Shown here in pieces: positions 1-8,736 of a stretch of DNA of 64,000 nucleotides. The translations under genes were made by a program, and so were the position numbers. The number at the start of each line of letters is the position of its first letter. The stretch's first letter is position 1. Source of the stretch: Pseudomonadota bacterium (GTDB taxonomy: Bacteria; Pseudomonadota; Alphaproteobacteria; Micropepsales; Micropepsaceae). The notes below the pieces were generated by a model. It was not told the DNA's origin. It did no database searches and saw only the letters and a list, made by a program, of their open reading frames with translations. The DNA lies in contig JACQDN010000013.1 of assembly GCA_016201105.1 (NCBI GenBank), positions 36,986 through 100,985 on the forward strand, in the 5' to 3' direction.

Positions 1-92
1 GCCGTGCAACGCTGCTTTGCCCAAAAAAAGGTGCTGCGAAATAGCCGCGGGCCACGCGAAGTTGAACTGGCCGCCAATCGAGTATTTCCACT

Positions 93-121
93 CTCACTTG
101 CCCGATTGAACCGGGCAGCCT
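93..121. other. Small hairpin upstream of the DUF885 gene
   Basis: The arms TGCCCG and CGGGCA around a 7-nt loop form a 6-bp hairpin at about 100-118. It has no T-run, so it is a weak terminator candidate for a gene lying left of the window. Nothing else recognisable is seen in bases 1-159 apart from the ribosome binding site of the next gene. Confidence 0.25.
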
Positions 122-159
122 AACCCTTAGATCAAGATCGCAAATCTCGGGGGGAGTTC

Positions 160-2022
160 ATGTTCGATCGTCGCAAAATCTTGTTGTCGGGTGCCGCCAC
201 GGCCGCAGTGGCCACGATGAGCGCGCCTTTCGCGCTGGCCGCAAAAAGAACGGCTGCGCCCGTCGCCGCCAAAACGGCAACGACAAATTCCGCCGCCGCA
301 AAGCTGAACGCGCTTTTTGATTCCTTCGTCAGCGAAGGTCTCGATCGTTCACCGGAATTTGCGACAAGCCTCGGCATCGATACCGGTGACCGCGCCTATC
401 AGAAAGCCATGCTGAGCGACCGTTCGCTGGCTGAAGTCGCGGCGCAAAAGGCCCTCAACACCGATCAGCTGCGCCGCTTGAGAGCGTTCGATCGCAACTC
501 TGTCGGCGGCATGGACGCCATCAACTACGACGTGGTGATGTACGGCCTCGTCACGCAGGAAGACGCCAACAAGCGCTTCTCTTATGGCGGCGTCGGCGTG
601 GGTGCGCCGTATATCCTGAGCCAGCTCACCGGCGCCTATCAGGGCACACCGGATTTTCTCGACAATCAGCACACTATCGCCACTAAGGTCGATGCCGACG
701 ACTATCTAGCGCGTCTCTATGCCTTGGGAACGGTGTTCGATCAGGAATTGGAAGTCACCAAGCACGACGTGGCCATGGGTGTCATTCCGCCGGACTTCGT
801 TCTTTCCCGCACGCTGGAGCAAATGATGAAGCTGCGCAGCACCGCCGCGGACAAATCTCCCATGGTCGACTCCGTTGCCCGGCGTGCCAAGGAAAAGAAG
901 ATTCCTGGAGACTATTCGGGCCTCGCCACGCGGACCATGGAAGAAAAGGTCTATCCCGCGCTCGATCGCCAGATCGCTTTCCTCAAGAGCCTGCAGCCCA
1001 AGGCCGTGCACGATGCCGGTGTATGGCGGCTGAAGGACGGCGATGCGTACTACCAGGCTTCGCTCACTGCCAACACGACCACGACGATGAAGCCCGCCGA
1101 TATCCACAAGATGGGCCTCGATATCGTGAAGGATCATACCGCGAAGATCGACGCCATCATGAAGTCGCAGGGCATGACGAAGGGCACGGTCGGGCAGCGG
1201 CTGCGCGCGATGTTCACCGATAAACGCTTCCACTACGAGAATACCGACGCCGGCAAGGAAAAGCTGCTGGCCGATTTGAACAAGCAGGTGAAAGCGGTCA
1301 AAGCGAAGTTGCCGCAATATTTTGGCACGCTGCCGAAAGCCGATGTCATCATCAAGCGCGTCCCCAAGGCCATTGAGGCCGGCGCGCCGGGTGGCTACTA
1401 CAACAATGCCTCGCTCGACGGGAAACGCCCCGGTATCTATTGGATCAATCTGCGCGACACGGCGGAAAATCCAACCTGGACGTTGCCGACGCTCACCTAT
1501 CATGAGGCGATCCCCGGCCATCACCTGCAGCTCAGCATCCAGCAGGAAGCTCCGTTGCCGCTGATCCGCAAGGTCTCGGGCTTTACGTCCTATATCGAAG
1601 GCTGGGCGCTTTATACCGAACAGCTCGCCGAAGAGATGGGTATGTACGAAAAGGATCCACTCGGCAAAATCGGCTTCTTGCACGATGCGATGTTCAGAGC
1701 CGTCCGTCTCGTCGTGGACACCGGCATGCATTCGATGCACTGGAGCCGCGAGCAGGCGATCAAATACTTCGTCGACATGCTGGGCGATCAGGACGCTTCG
1801 GCCACGACCGAAGTGGAGCGCTACGTGGTGTGGCCGGGTCAGGCTTGCTCCTACATGATCGGAAAACTCACCTGGCTTCGCCTGCGCGACAAAGCAAGGA
1901 AGGCGCTCGGCCCGAAGTTCGATATCCGCAAATTCCACGATGCGGGTCTGCTGGCCGGCGCGTTGCCGCTCGATGTCCTGGAGACGGTGATCGACCGCTA
2001 CATCGAATCGGCGAAAGCCTGA
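160..2022 (+). CDS. Exported DUF885 family protein (zincin-like peptidase)
   Basis: 620 residues. The N terminus has a basic n-region, a hydrophobic stretch and an Ala-rich cleavage zone near residue 27, so it is probably exported; the RR-free but Tat-like start (FDRRKILLSG) could be a Tat signal. The body matches the DUF885 family, which is around 600 residues. A zinc-peptidase-like HEAIPGHH motif sits at residues 448-455, followed by conserved TSYIEGWALYTE about 25 residues later, a usual DUF885 arrangement. The substrate is unknown; hydrolase activity on peptides is inferred from the motif. The ATG at 160 has a strong GGGGAG ribosome site 4 nt upstream. It is monocistronic and followed by a hairpin terminator. 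Confidence 0.9.
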   Translation: MFDRRKILLSGAATAAVATMSAPFALAAKRTAAPVAAKTATTNSAAAKLNALFDSFVSEGLDRSPEFATSLGIDTGDRAYQKAMLSDRSLAEVAAQKALNTDQLRRLRAFDRNSVGGMDAINYDVVMYGLVTQEDANKRFSYGGVGVGAPYILSQLTGAYQGTPDFLDNQHTIATKVDADDYLARLYALGTVFDQELEVTKHDVAMGVIPPDFVLSRTLEQMMKLRSTAADKSPMVDSVARRAKEKKIPGDYSGLATRTMEEKVYPALDRQIAFLKSLQPKAVHDAGVWRLKDGDAYYQASLTANTTTTMKPADIHKMGLDIVKDHTAKIDAIMKSQGMTKGTVGQRLRAMFTDKRFHYENTDAGKEKLLADLNKQVKAVKAKLPQYFGTLPKADVIIKRVPKAIEAGAPGGYYNNASLDGKRPGIYWINLRDTAENPTWTLPTLTYHEAIPGHHLQLSIQQEAPLPLIRKVSGFTSYIEGWALYTEQLAEEMGMYEKDPLGKIGFLHDAMFRAVRLVVDTGMHSMHWSREQAIKYFVDMLGDQDASATTEVERYVVWPGQACSYMIGKLTWLRLRDKARKALGPKFDIRKFHDAGLLAGALPLDVLETVIDRYIESAKA

Positions 2023-2038
2023 TTTCCAATGCATCGCA

Positions 2039-2070
2039 AGAAACGGTGGCCCTGGGCCGCCGTTTCTTTG
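2039..2070. terminator. Hairpin terminator between convergent genes
   Basis: AGAAACGG pairs with CCGTTTCT (8 bp, 2039-2046 and 2060-2067), with an inner GGCC/GGCC stem closing a CTG loop. A short TTTCTTTG tail follows on the plus strand. It lies 17 nt past the DUF885 stop and faces the convergent GNAT gene, so it can serve both. Confidence 0.7.
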
Positions 2071-2112
2071 TGAACGCAGCTGGTTCGTTGCCGGTAACCT
2101 TGACCAAGCTTG

Positions 2113-2676
2113 TTAGTGAGGATTGGTCGGCACGCGCTCGGCGGATCGATCCAGTGCGCCCGGCGCGTCCCAACGGCCTTCGGGCCGCACGATCAGGTAG
2201 GGATCGCTCATCAGGGTGATCGCCTCCGCATGGGGCGTAACCTCGGCGGACATCTCGACATATTCGTGATCGGAATAAACGAGGGGAAAGTTCTTCGCGA
2301 GCGGCGTAAAGCCAAAGCGCGACCAGAATTTCGTCAACCGCTTCTGCGCGTGGCCATAGAGCCTGCGGTAACCCTTGCGGCGCGCCACCTCAATGCCGGC
2401 TTCCACCACTTTGATGGCGATCAGCGTGCGGCGAAAGCGCGGCAGCACGGCGAGCCGCTCGATTTTCGCGAACTCCGCGAAATAGCGCACGCGCAACACA
2501 GCGGCCGGTTCGCCGTTGATGGTGCCCAGAATGTGCGTGGCGCAGAAATCGTTGCCGTCGAATTCTTCCTCGTAGGGGCAATCCTGTTCGACCATGAACA
2601 CGGCCGCCCGCAGCGCGAACACCTTCGCGATGTCGTCAGGTGTCGAAACAACGCGCGTTTCCAAAACGCTACTCAT
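2113..2676 (-). CDS. GNAT family N-acetyltransferase
   Basis: 187 residues. The N-terminal two thirds is a GNAT fold: residues around 20-35 (LRAAVFMVEQDCPYEEEFDG) form the first strand-helix part, then LRVRYF and the acetyl-CoA binding region IERLAVLPRFRRTLIAIKVVE with the usual R-x-x-x-x-G/A-type loop altered to RFRRTLIA. A region rich in FW and LVYSDHEYVEMS follows, typical of ElaA-like acetyltransferases. The ATG at 2676 overlaps the TGA of the upstream 211-residue gene by the ATGA arrangement, so the two are translationally coupled. The acceptor substrate cannot be read from sequence. Confidence 0.8.
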   Translation of the reverse strand: MSSVLETRVVSTPDDIAKVFALRAAVFMVEQDCPYEEEFDGNDFCATHILGTINGEPAAVLRVRYFAEFAKIERLAVLPRFRRTLIAIKVVEAGIEVARRKGYRRLYGHAQKRLTKFWSRFGFTPLAKNFPLVYSDHEYVEMSAEVTPHAEAITLMSDPYLIVRPEGRWDAPGALDRSAERVPTNPH

Positions 2677-3308
2677 GAGGCCTCTTTCGCTTGCGAAGAA
2701 GGTTTGCGCGGACTGGGATCGAGGCGGAACAGATGTCCCAGCCCCACATCCGCCGGCCGCGCGCCGCTGAAACCGTTTTGTTTGATGGAGGACAGACCGC
2801 CGAGCGTGCCCGCCGTCGCGTAGATCGGCACGCCGCCATAGAGCTTGGCGCCAAGTGCCCATGCGACCAGTGGTGTCGACAATCGCGCCACTTTGCGCGC
2901 CACCAGCGCCCAAACGTAAATGGCCGCCGGTCTTTCGCCGTGGGGCACGAGCAACCTCAGATCGACATCTTTCGTGTCGAACTGATTGCGCTCCAGCGCC
3001 TCGCGCCCAGCCTGCGTCAGATGAAGGAAGCCGTAATATCCGATAAAGCGCGTGTCCGAGCGGCTACTGTCGGACGCTTGGTAGATTCCCCAAAAACTAT
3101 CCTTGTTGTGTTTATGCACTGTCTGCACAACGTCTAGGGGGGCGACGGAGGGGGAAATCTCCGTCACGGCCATGCCCGAGATCTCGACGATTTCGGCATC
3201 GTTGGGGTGCTTCACAAAAATGATCCCCCCGTCAGGAAGCGACGTCCACGGCTCCACGTGCGCTGTTTCGGGAGCTACATCTATGATTTTCTTAAGCTTT
3301 TCACTCAT
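2673..3308 (-). CDS. Unknown conserved protein coupled to GNAT gene
   Basis: 211 residues with no signal peptide and no domain that I recognise. Features seen: a beta-rich N half, a central GYYGFLHLTQAGREAL segment, and a C-terminal half with a hydrophobic AIYVWALVARKVARLSTPLVAWAL stretch that could lie on or in a membrane. The stop overlaps the start of the GNAT gene by one base pair of ATGA, so they form a two-gene operon; this protein is transcribed first. It faces a LysR regulator, with 110 bp between the starts. It may supply or bind the GNAT substrate, but that is only a guess from position. Confidence 0.6.
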   Translation of the reverse strand: MSEKLKKIIDVAPETAHVEPWTSLPDGGIIFVKHPNDAEIVEISGMAVTEISPSVAPLDVVQTVHKHNKDSFWGIYQASDSSRSDTRFIGYYGFLHLTQAGREALERNQFDTKDVDLRLLVPHGERPAAIYVWALVARKVARLSTPLVAWALGAKLYGGVPIYATAGTLGGLSSIKQNGFSGARPADVGLGHLFRLDPSPRKPSSQAKEAS

Positions 3309-3418
3309 TAACGTTACTCACTCCAGTTGCTTTCTACACGTATTCGGGGAAAATTCGAAGCTAATAAGATTGCAAGCTTATTCAAAATTGCATCACCGGG
3401 CGGGGATCGGTAGTCCAC
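3309..3418. promoter_or_regulatory. Divergent promoter region, LysR versus GNAT operon
   Basis: 110 bp, AT-richer than its surroundings. It contains TTGCAAGC and AATTGCAT half-sites about 15 bp apart (near 3370-3393), which resemble an imperfect inverted repeat of LysR-type operators. The regulator may control both directions; the site is a visual match only. Confidence 0.35.
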
Positions 3419-4486
3419 ATGAATGAATTGCCTTATGCAGAAATCTCAGAACAGATCATTCCGGACAGCATCGACTGGGACGACTTCCGCGTCTTTCTCG
3501 AAGTCGTGCGTTCCGGAAGCTTCAACCGTGCGGCCGCCCGCCTGAAGATGACGCAGCCGACGGTCAGCCGTCGGCTGGTGCGGCTGGAACGGTCGATCGG
3601 CGTGCGGCTGTTCGATCGCGACCGCCGCGGCCCGCGTCTCACCTATGAAGGCCAACGTATCTACAACGAAGCCAATGCCGCGCAGGTCGCGCTCACGCGC
3701 GCCGCGAACCAGGCATCTTCTTCAGCGAACCGCGTCGAAGGCGATTGCAAAGTGTTCATGGGCGACGGTGTCGCATCCTACTGGATGACGCGATTCCTTG
3801 CACCGTTCTACAACCGCTATCCCAACATCGAACTGAAACTGTTCGGCGTGCACGATTCCTCATCGGACAAGCGTGAGATGTTCGATCTTTCGGTCCACTA
3901 CTACGAACCGGTAGACGCCGATCCCATTGCCATTCGCATGGGCACGATGCACTTCGTGCCGATGGCCTCGCGCGATTATTTGCGGGTCCACGGCATTCCG
4001 CGCAGCGTGGACGATCTCGGCCGTCACCGGCTTCTCGATCTGGCGGTTTATCTCGCGGACATGGGCTCGTGGGCAAGCTGGTCGCGCGAAGACGACACGA
4101 ACGCCCACACGGTGCTGTTTACAAACCTCAGCGCCGTTCTTGCCGAAGCTGTGCGCCACGGCGCCGGTATCGCGCTGCTGCCGACCTATGCGGTGCTGGT
4201 CGAAGATTGCTTCGTCCCGCTGGAGATCGGCGTGCGATTCCAGGCGCCGATCTATGTCAGCTATCAGCGCGACGCCGCCAAGAAATGGCCGGTGCGCGCG
4301 ACGATCGATTTTCTGCGCACCTGCGTGTTCGATCGCAAGAACATGCCGTGGTTCCGCGACACTTACGTTCACCCTGCCGAGGATTGGTACAAGCGTCTCA
4401 ACTCGCTGATGGAGCAGGCCATGTCGCGCGATGCCGAGCGCGAAGGCTCAAAAGGGCGCGCGCGCGAAGAACTCTGGGAGCTTTGA
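3419..4486 (+). CDS. LysR family transcriptional regulator
   Basis: 355 residues. A classical LysR winged helix-turn-helix spans roughly residues 20-80 (FLEVVRSGSFNRAAARL, then TQPTVSRRLVRLERSIGVRLFDR). The effector-binding domain follows at about 105-310. The N terminus has about 18 extra residues before the first DNA-binding helix, and the C terminus carries an extra basic tail (RDAEREGSKGRAREE). Divergent from the unknown/GNAT operon, its most likely target. The inducer is unknown. Confidence 0.88.
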   Translation: MNELPYAEISEQIIPDSIDWDDFRVFLEVVRSGSFNRAAARLKMTQPTVSRRLVRLERSIGVRLFDRDRRGPRLTYEGQRIYNEANAAQVALTRAANQASSSANRVEGDCKVFMGDGVASYWMTRFLAPFYNRYPNIELKLFGVHDSSSDKREMFDLSVHYYEPVDADPIAIRMGTMHFVPMASRDYLRVHGIPRSVDDLGRHRLLDLAVYLADMGSWASWSREDDTNAHTVLFTNLSAVLAEAVRHGAGIALLPTYAVLVEDCFVPLEIGVRFQAPIYVSYQRDAAKKWPVRATIDFLRTCVFDRKNMPWFRDTYVHPAEDWYKRLNSLMEQAMSRDAEREGSKGRAREELWEL

Positions 4487-4533
4487 TCCAATCTCGGACA
4501 GTAGACCCGACGATCACAAGCTGTGCGCCGTTT

Positions 4534-5538
4534 TCACGCCCGGTTTGCTGATTTGGCGAACCATCGCCGGCATGCCCGGCTGAAGCTGGTGGGATCTCGA
4601 TAGCCGAGCCGCTCGGCGATTTCATCGCGCGAAAGCTTTTTGCTGCTCAGGAGATTTTCAGCGCGCGCCTTGATCTCGCCGTCCAGCAGATCGCGGAATT
4701 GCGTGCCGGCTTCGCTAAGCCGCCGCGTCAGCGTCCGCCGCGAGACGCCTAGCGCACGCGCGACATCGTCCGCGCCCAGCCGGCCGTCCGGCATGGTTTG
4801 CAAAAGCCGCTCCACTTGCGCGTGCAGGCCGACGGGGTCGTCAAGCCTTGCCAGCGTGGCCTGCAATTCGGAAAGCGCATTGCGATAGAGGGCACTGTCT
4901 GCGCCCGTTGCGGCGACGCCCATCCACTCCTTCGGCAAGACCACTTTATTGATGGTGCTGTCAAAGCTCACATGCGGGCCGAGCGCCGAGCGCACCTTCT
5001 CGGCGTAAGAAGGCTTTGGCGCGGCAAAAAAGAACTCCGCTTCGACCGGTGCGCGGCCCAGAACCGCTTGAATGAGCGAACGCACGGCCACGAAAGCGAT
5101 TTCCATCATCGGTCGCCACTGCGCCTCGCTCAGCGCCACGCTCAGCTCGTAGTCGAGAACAACACGATCGCGCTTCGATGCGATGTGCATGCGGAAGAAG
5201 GGCGCGCGGACATGGCCATACCGGCGCAGCACGTCGATGGCATCGCCTAGCGTCGGTGCAGACAACATCGCCGCCGCGATGGCGCCGTGCGCGGACGGAC
5301 TCCACAGCTCGGGCTGCGAGAATGCCCAGCCGGGGCCGTACAAGGCATTCACGTTTTCCACTTGCCGCACTTGCTGGAAGAGACTGATCTCGGCGGCAGG
5401 GTTGCGCAGGTCGCTTTCGCTGACACCGGTGTCCTTCAGCACGGCGGCGCTCCGCTCCGCGCCGCCGCCGAAACAGCGATGGATGAGCCGGAAATAGCCC
5501 ATCGTCATGGGCAGGCGCTCGAGCGTGGGATTCGCCAT
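4534..5538 (-). CDS. AraC family transcriptional regulator
   Basis: 334 residues from the ATG at 5538. The N-terminal half (about 15-210) is the arabinose-binding-type domain found in OruR/ArgR-like regulators, and the C-terminal 100 residues carry two helix-turn-helix units (LGADDVARALGVSRRTLTRRL and LSRDEIAERLGYRDPTSFSRA). An open frame continues upstream to 5637 but would run into the promoter of the next gene, so the shorter start is preferred. It faces the diiron protein and kynureninase genes and may control them. Confidence 0.85.
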   Translation of the reverse strand: MANPTLERLPMTMGYFRLIHRCFGGGAERSAAVLKDTGVSESDLRNPAAEISLFQQVRQVENVNALYGPGWAFSQPELWSPSAHGAIAAAMLSAPTLGDAIDVLRRYGHVRAPFFRMHIASKRDRVVLDYELSVALSEAQWRPMMEIAFVAVRSLIQAVLGRAPVEAEFFFAAPKPSYAEKVRSALGPHVSFDSTINKVVLPKEWMGVAATGADSALYRNALSELQATLARLDDPVGLHAQVERLLQTMPDGRLGADDVARALGVSRRTLTRRLSEAGTQFRDLLDGEIKARAENLLSSKKLSRDEIAERLGYRDPTSFSRACRRWFAKSANRA

Positions 5539-5651
5539 CTGGCTCAAAATGCCACAACTTTGGCCGCGGCGGTAGTCGCTTTCGACTGGGGCTCGCGTAG
5601 TGTCCTTCCAAACGGGCGGCAAAGCCGCCGACGGCATCTGGGAGGATCGCT

Positions 5652-6734
5652 ATGACATCCGTGAAACAGCTTTACGCGCTGGGCACCGAAGGCTCGACCT
5701 GGTCGGTGAAGCAGGATTTCGACGCGGTCTTCAACTGGGACTACGACGATGGCCGCGTCGGGATGATGGGTCTCTATGCCAAGGGCAAAGAGATGCAGTG
5801 GGACGCCGCCACCCGGATCGATTGGGACCAGGAGCTGGGCGAAAACAATCCCGAAGGCATGCCCGAAGAGTCGCTCCCGATTCACATGGCGCCCTGCTAT
5901 CTCAAAATGAGCGAGAAGGAGAAGGGGCGCGTTCGCAGCCACTTCCAAGCTTGGCAGCTATCGCAGTTCATGCAGGGCGAGCAGGGCGCGCTGATCTGCG
6001 CCGCCAAGATCGTGACGCAAGTACCGGATGCGGATTCGAAATTCTACGCCGCCACGCAAACCATCGACGAAGCCCGTCACGTCGAAGCCTACAAGCGTCT
6101 GCTCACCAAATTCGGCGTCGCTTACCCGATGACCAAGCCGCTCAAGGAGCTGATCGATCAGACCTTGCGGGATTCGCGCTGGGACATGACCTATCTGGGC
6201 ATGCAGGTGGTGATCGAAGGTCTGGCGCTCGCGGCCTTCGGCCAGATCCGCGATTATGCCCAGAATCAGCTTTGCGCGCAGGTCAATGCCTATGTAATGC
6301 AGGATGAATCGCGTCATGTCGCGTTCGGCCGTCTGGCGCTGCGCGACTACTATCCGCATCTCACGCAGAAGGAGCGCGACGAGCGCGAGGAATTTCTGCT
6401 CGAAGCCTGTTACCTGATGCGCGATCGCTTCGATGCCGTGGAGCTGTGGCAGAATCTCGGTCTTCCGATCGAGGAGTGCGCGCAGGCGATGTATGAGAGC
6501 GGTTTCATGGAGAAGTTCCGCAATTCTCTCTTCACGCGCATTGTGCCCATCGTGAAGGACATCGGTCTGTGGGGCGACACCATCCGCAACGGTTACCAGG
6601 AGATGGGCGTCATCGACTACGCGAAAACCGATGTGCAGGCGCTGCAAGACGATGACGAAAACATCGCCAAGCAGTTCGACGCCCGCCGCCGCGACATCCA
6701 GCGCGTGATCGACCGGGCCCAAGCGGCGGAATAG
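5652..6734 (+). CDS. Ferritin-like diiron protein
   Basis: 360 residues. All six ligands of a ribonucleotide-reductase-R2-type diiron site can be placed: E110 (in QGEQGAL), E140 and H143 (DEARH), E189 (VVIEGLAL), E219 and H222 (DESRH). This is the pattern of R2-like ferritin-fold oxygenases and oxidases such as p-aminobenzoate N-oxygenase-like proteins, though I cannot name the reaction. There is no signal peptide, so it is cytoplasmic. A GGAGGA ribosome site lies before the ATG. Kynureninase follows after 59 bp on the same strand, and an AraC regulator is divergent. Confidence 0.75.
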   Translation: MTSVKQLYALGTEGSTWSVKQDFDAVFNWDYDDGRVGMMGLYAKGKEMQWDAATRIDWDQELGENNPEGMPEESLPIHMAPCYLKMSEKEKGRVRSHFQAWQLSQFMQGEQGALICAAKIVTQVPDADSKFYAATQTIDEARHVEAYKRLLTKFGVAYPMTKPLKELIDQTLRDSRWDMTYLGMQVVIEGLALAAFGQIRDYAQNQLCAQVNAYVMQDESRHVAFGRLALRDYYPHLTQKERDEREEFLLEACYLMRDRFDAVELWQNLGLPIEECAQAMYESGFMEKFRNSLFTRIVPIVKDIGLWGDTIRNGYQEMGVIDYAKTDVQALQDDDENIAKQFDARRRDIQRVIDRAQAAE

Positions 6735-6793
6735 TCCCCGGGACCCTGCCGGGACGTTCGTGAATCGATGCCTCTTTGCGCTATCGTGGCGCA

Positions 6794-8032
6794 ATGACAC
6801 TATCCCGCGCCGACTTGGAAGAACTTGATCGCAAAGATGCGTTGCGCCAATTCCACGCGCGCTTCGTCTTGCCCGATGGCGTCATCTATCTCGATGGCAA
6901 TTCTCTGGGCGCGTTGCCCACGGCCACGCCCACGCGGATCGCGTCTTTGATCGAGAAAGAATGGGGCCGCGATCTCATCCGCAGCTGGAACACGCATGGC
7001 TGGATCGACATGCAGGCGCGCGTCGGCGGCAAGATCGGCCGGCTCATCGGGGCGGGCGAGGGCGAGACCATCGTCTCGGATTCGACCTCGATCAACGTCT
7101 TCAAAGCGCTCTCGGCCGCGCTCGCGCTCAATGCCAATCGGCGCTCGATTCTCTCCGAGCGGAACAACTTTCCGACCGATCTCTACATGGCGGAAGGGTT
7201 GCTCGGCCTGCTGGAGCGCGGTCATTGTTTGCGATTGGTGGAACCGGATGAGATCGCCGGCGCCATCGACGGTGATACCGCTGTCGTCCTGCTCACCCAG
7301 GTAAGTTATCGGACCGGCCGCGCTTACGACATGGGCGCAATCACTACGGCAGCGCACGCGAAGGGCGCTTTGACGGTCTGGGATCTCTGTCATTCGGCAG
7401 GAGCGATTCCGGTCGATTTCTCGGGGGCGAATGCCGACTTCGCGGTCGGCTGCGGCTACAAATTTCTCAACGGCGGCCCGGGCGCCCCGGCATTCATCAC
7501 GGTCGCGCACCGTCACCAAGCACGTGCACGCCCGGCTCTTTCGGGCTGGTTCGGCCACGCCAACCCTTTCGGGTTCGAGGAATCTTACGCCGCGGCCGAT
7601 GGTATCGCGCGATTTGCGGTGGGGACGCCGCCGGTGTTGAGCCTCGCCGCGCTTGAAGTGGGCGTCGATCTGATGCTTGAGGCGTCCATCAATGCGTTAC
7701 ACGCGAAATCGCTGAAGCAGTTTGAGATCTTCCGCGCGCTGATGGCGCAGGAACTAGGCGTGCACGGATTTTCGCTGAGTTCGGTCGATGGCCCGGGCGG
7801 GCGCGGCAGCCAGATCAGCTACGCCCATCCCAATGGCTGGCCAATCGTGCAGGCGTTGATCGCGAAGGGCGTCATCGGAGATTTCCGCGCGCCGGACATC
7901 ATGCGCTTCGGCTTCACGCCGCTCTATCTGGGATTCGCGGAGCTGTGGGACGCGGTGACGATCTTGCGCGAAATTATGGACACACGTCTTTGGGACGGGC
8001 CGGAATATCACCGCCGCAACAAAGTCACGTAG
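6794..8032 (+). CDS. kynU: Kynureninase
   Basis: 412 residues, close to the normal 410-420 for the family. PLP-dependent fold type I enzyme that cleaves kynurenine or 3-hydroxykynurenine to anthranilate (or 3-hydroxyanthranilate) and alanine in tryptophan catabolism. Visible marks: YLDGNSLGALP near the N terminus, the PLP Asp in WDLCHSAGAIPVD (about 197) and the Schiff-base lysine K223 in GYKFLNGGPG. The ATG at 6794 is chosen over an upstream TTG at 6776. No other kynurenine-pathway gene (kynA, kynB) is nearby, so the pathway is scattered or substrate is imported. Confidence 0.93.
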   Translation: MTLSRADLEELDRKDALRQFHARFVLPDGVIYLDGNSLGALPTATPTRIASLIEKEWGRDLIRSWNTHGWIDMQARVGGKIGRLIGAGEGETIVSDSTSINVFKALSAALALNANRRSILSERNNFPTDLYMAEGLLGLLERGHCLRLVEPDEIAGAIDGDTAVVLLTQVSYRTGRAYDMGAITTAAHAKGALTVWDLCHSAGAIPVDFSGANADFAVGCGYKFLNGGPGAPAFITVAHRHQARARPALSGWFGHANPFGFEESYAAADGIARFAVGTPPVLSLAALEVGVDLMLEASINALHAKSLKQFEIFRALMAQELGVHGFSLSSVDGPGGRGSQISYAHPNGWPIVQALIAKGVIGDFRAPDIMRFGFTPLYLGFAELWDAVTILREIMDTRLWDGPEYHRRNKVT

Positions 8033-8086
8033 CGCCGCAACTGGCGAAGAAATTCCGCCGCCTGTCGGCCTTGAGCAATCTGCCAA

Positions 8087-8317
8087 TTATTCGGGCTTGG
8101 TGCCTTCCGGCATGATGCCGCAACAACTCCTGTTGCACTGTGGTTGGCTCGTCACCTTGGGCCCGCACGGAAAGCAGAAGTAGTGGCGGGGATCGCAGGC
8201 GGTGGCGTTGGCAGATGTTGTCAGCCCAACATTCGCGACGGTGCTTAAGCTCAGCATCAGGGCGACGGTCGCGGCGAAATTTCCCGCCACGGCCAACAAA
8301 GTCACAACTATGCGCAC
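8087..8317 (-). CDS. Secreted six-cysteine peptide, copy 1
   Basis: 76 residues from a GTG start at 8317, chosen because GGAGGA lies 7 nt upstream and because this aligns with the start of the sister gene. A signal peptide covers about residues 1-39 (hydrophobic core AVAGNFAATVALMLSLS, Ala-rich end). The mature part of about 37 residues has six cysteines at 41, 48, 51, 61, 65 and 66, in the pattern C-x6-C-x2-C-x9-C-x3-CC. It is about three quarters identical to the gene just upstream (8337-8564). Function unknown: a disulfide-stabilised or metal-binding exported peptide. Confidence 0.7.
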   Translation of the reverse strand: MRIVVTLLAVAGNFAATVALMLSLSTVANVGLTTSANATACDPRHYFCFPCGPKVTSQPQCNRSCCGIMPEGTKPE

Positions 8318-8336
8318 GTGAATCTCCTCCAAAAAC

Positions 8337-8564
8337 TTATTCAGGCTTGGTGCCTCCGGGGGTCATTGTGCAACAGCCTTTGCCGCACCTGGTGTCGATT
8401 ACCTTCGGCCCGCACGGAAAGCAGAAATAATGGCGTGGATCGCATTCGGTGGCGCTTGCCGGTGCGGTCAATCCAACATTTGCGGCTGCACTGAGGCTCA
8501 GCAGCAAAACCACCGTTGCAGCGAAGTTTCCGGCTACGGCCAGCAAAGTCATGACAATCCGCAT
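8337..8564 (-). CDS. Secreted six-cysteine peptide, copy 2
   Basis: 75 residues and the upstream member of a tandem pair, 19 bp before copy 1. The signal peptide is the same type, and the mature part has cysteines at 41, 48, 51, 60, 64 and 65 (C-x6-C-x2-C-x8-C-x3-CC). The blocks CDPRHYFCFPCGPKV and GTKPE at the end are shared with copy 1, while the stretch between C51 and the fourth Cys varies in length and sequence. Even six-Cys content suggests three disulfides in the periplasm or outside the cell. No recognised family. Confidence 0.7.
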   Translation of the reverse strand: MRIVMTLLAVAGNFAATVVLLLSLSAAANVGLTAPASATECDPRHYFCFPCGPKVIDTRCGKGCCTMTPGGTKPE

Positions 8565-8736
8565 GTTGCATTCCCCTCAGAAGTTGGTCCCGCGCGAAGT
8601 CCCGATCAGTCTTCAACCGGGTCGCCGCGAGCAAATGCTTTGGCCGACTTCCGATTAAAGAGTCATCCTTTAATTATGCTAGCACGATTGTCGGGCTGGA
8701 CGCCATTTTCGGTCGCGCCACAGGCCGCGGAGGGCT

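Noticed and set aside
706..2034. 442-codon open frame on the minus strand opposite the DUF885 gene
   Set aside because: Arises from GC-rich codon usage; the plus-strand frame has the signal peptide, the zinc motif and a ribosome site.
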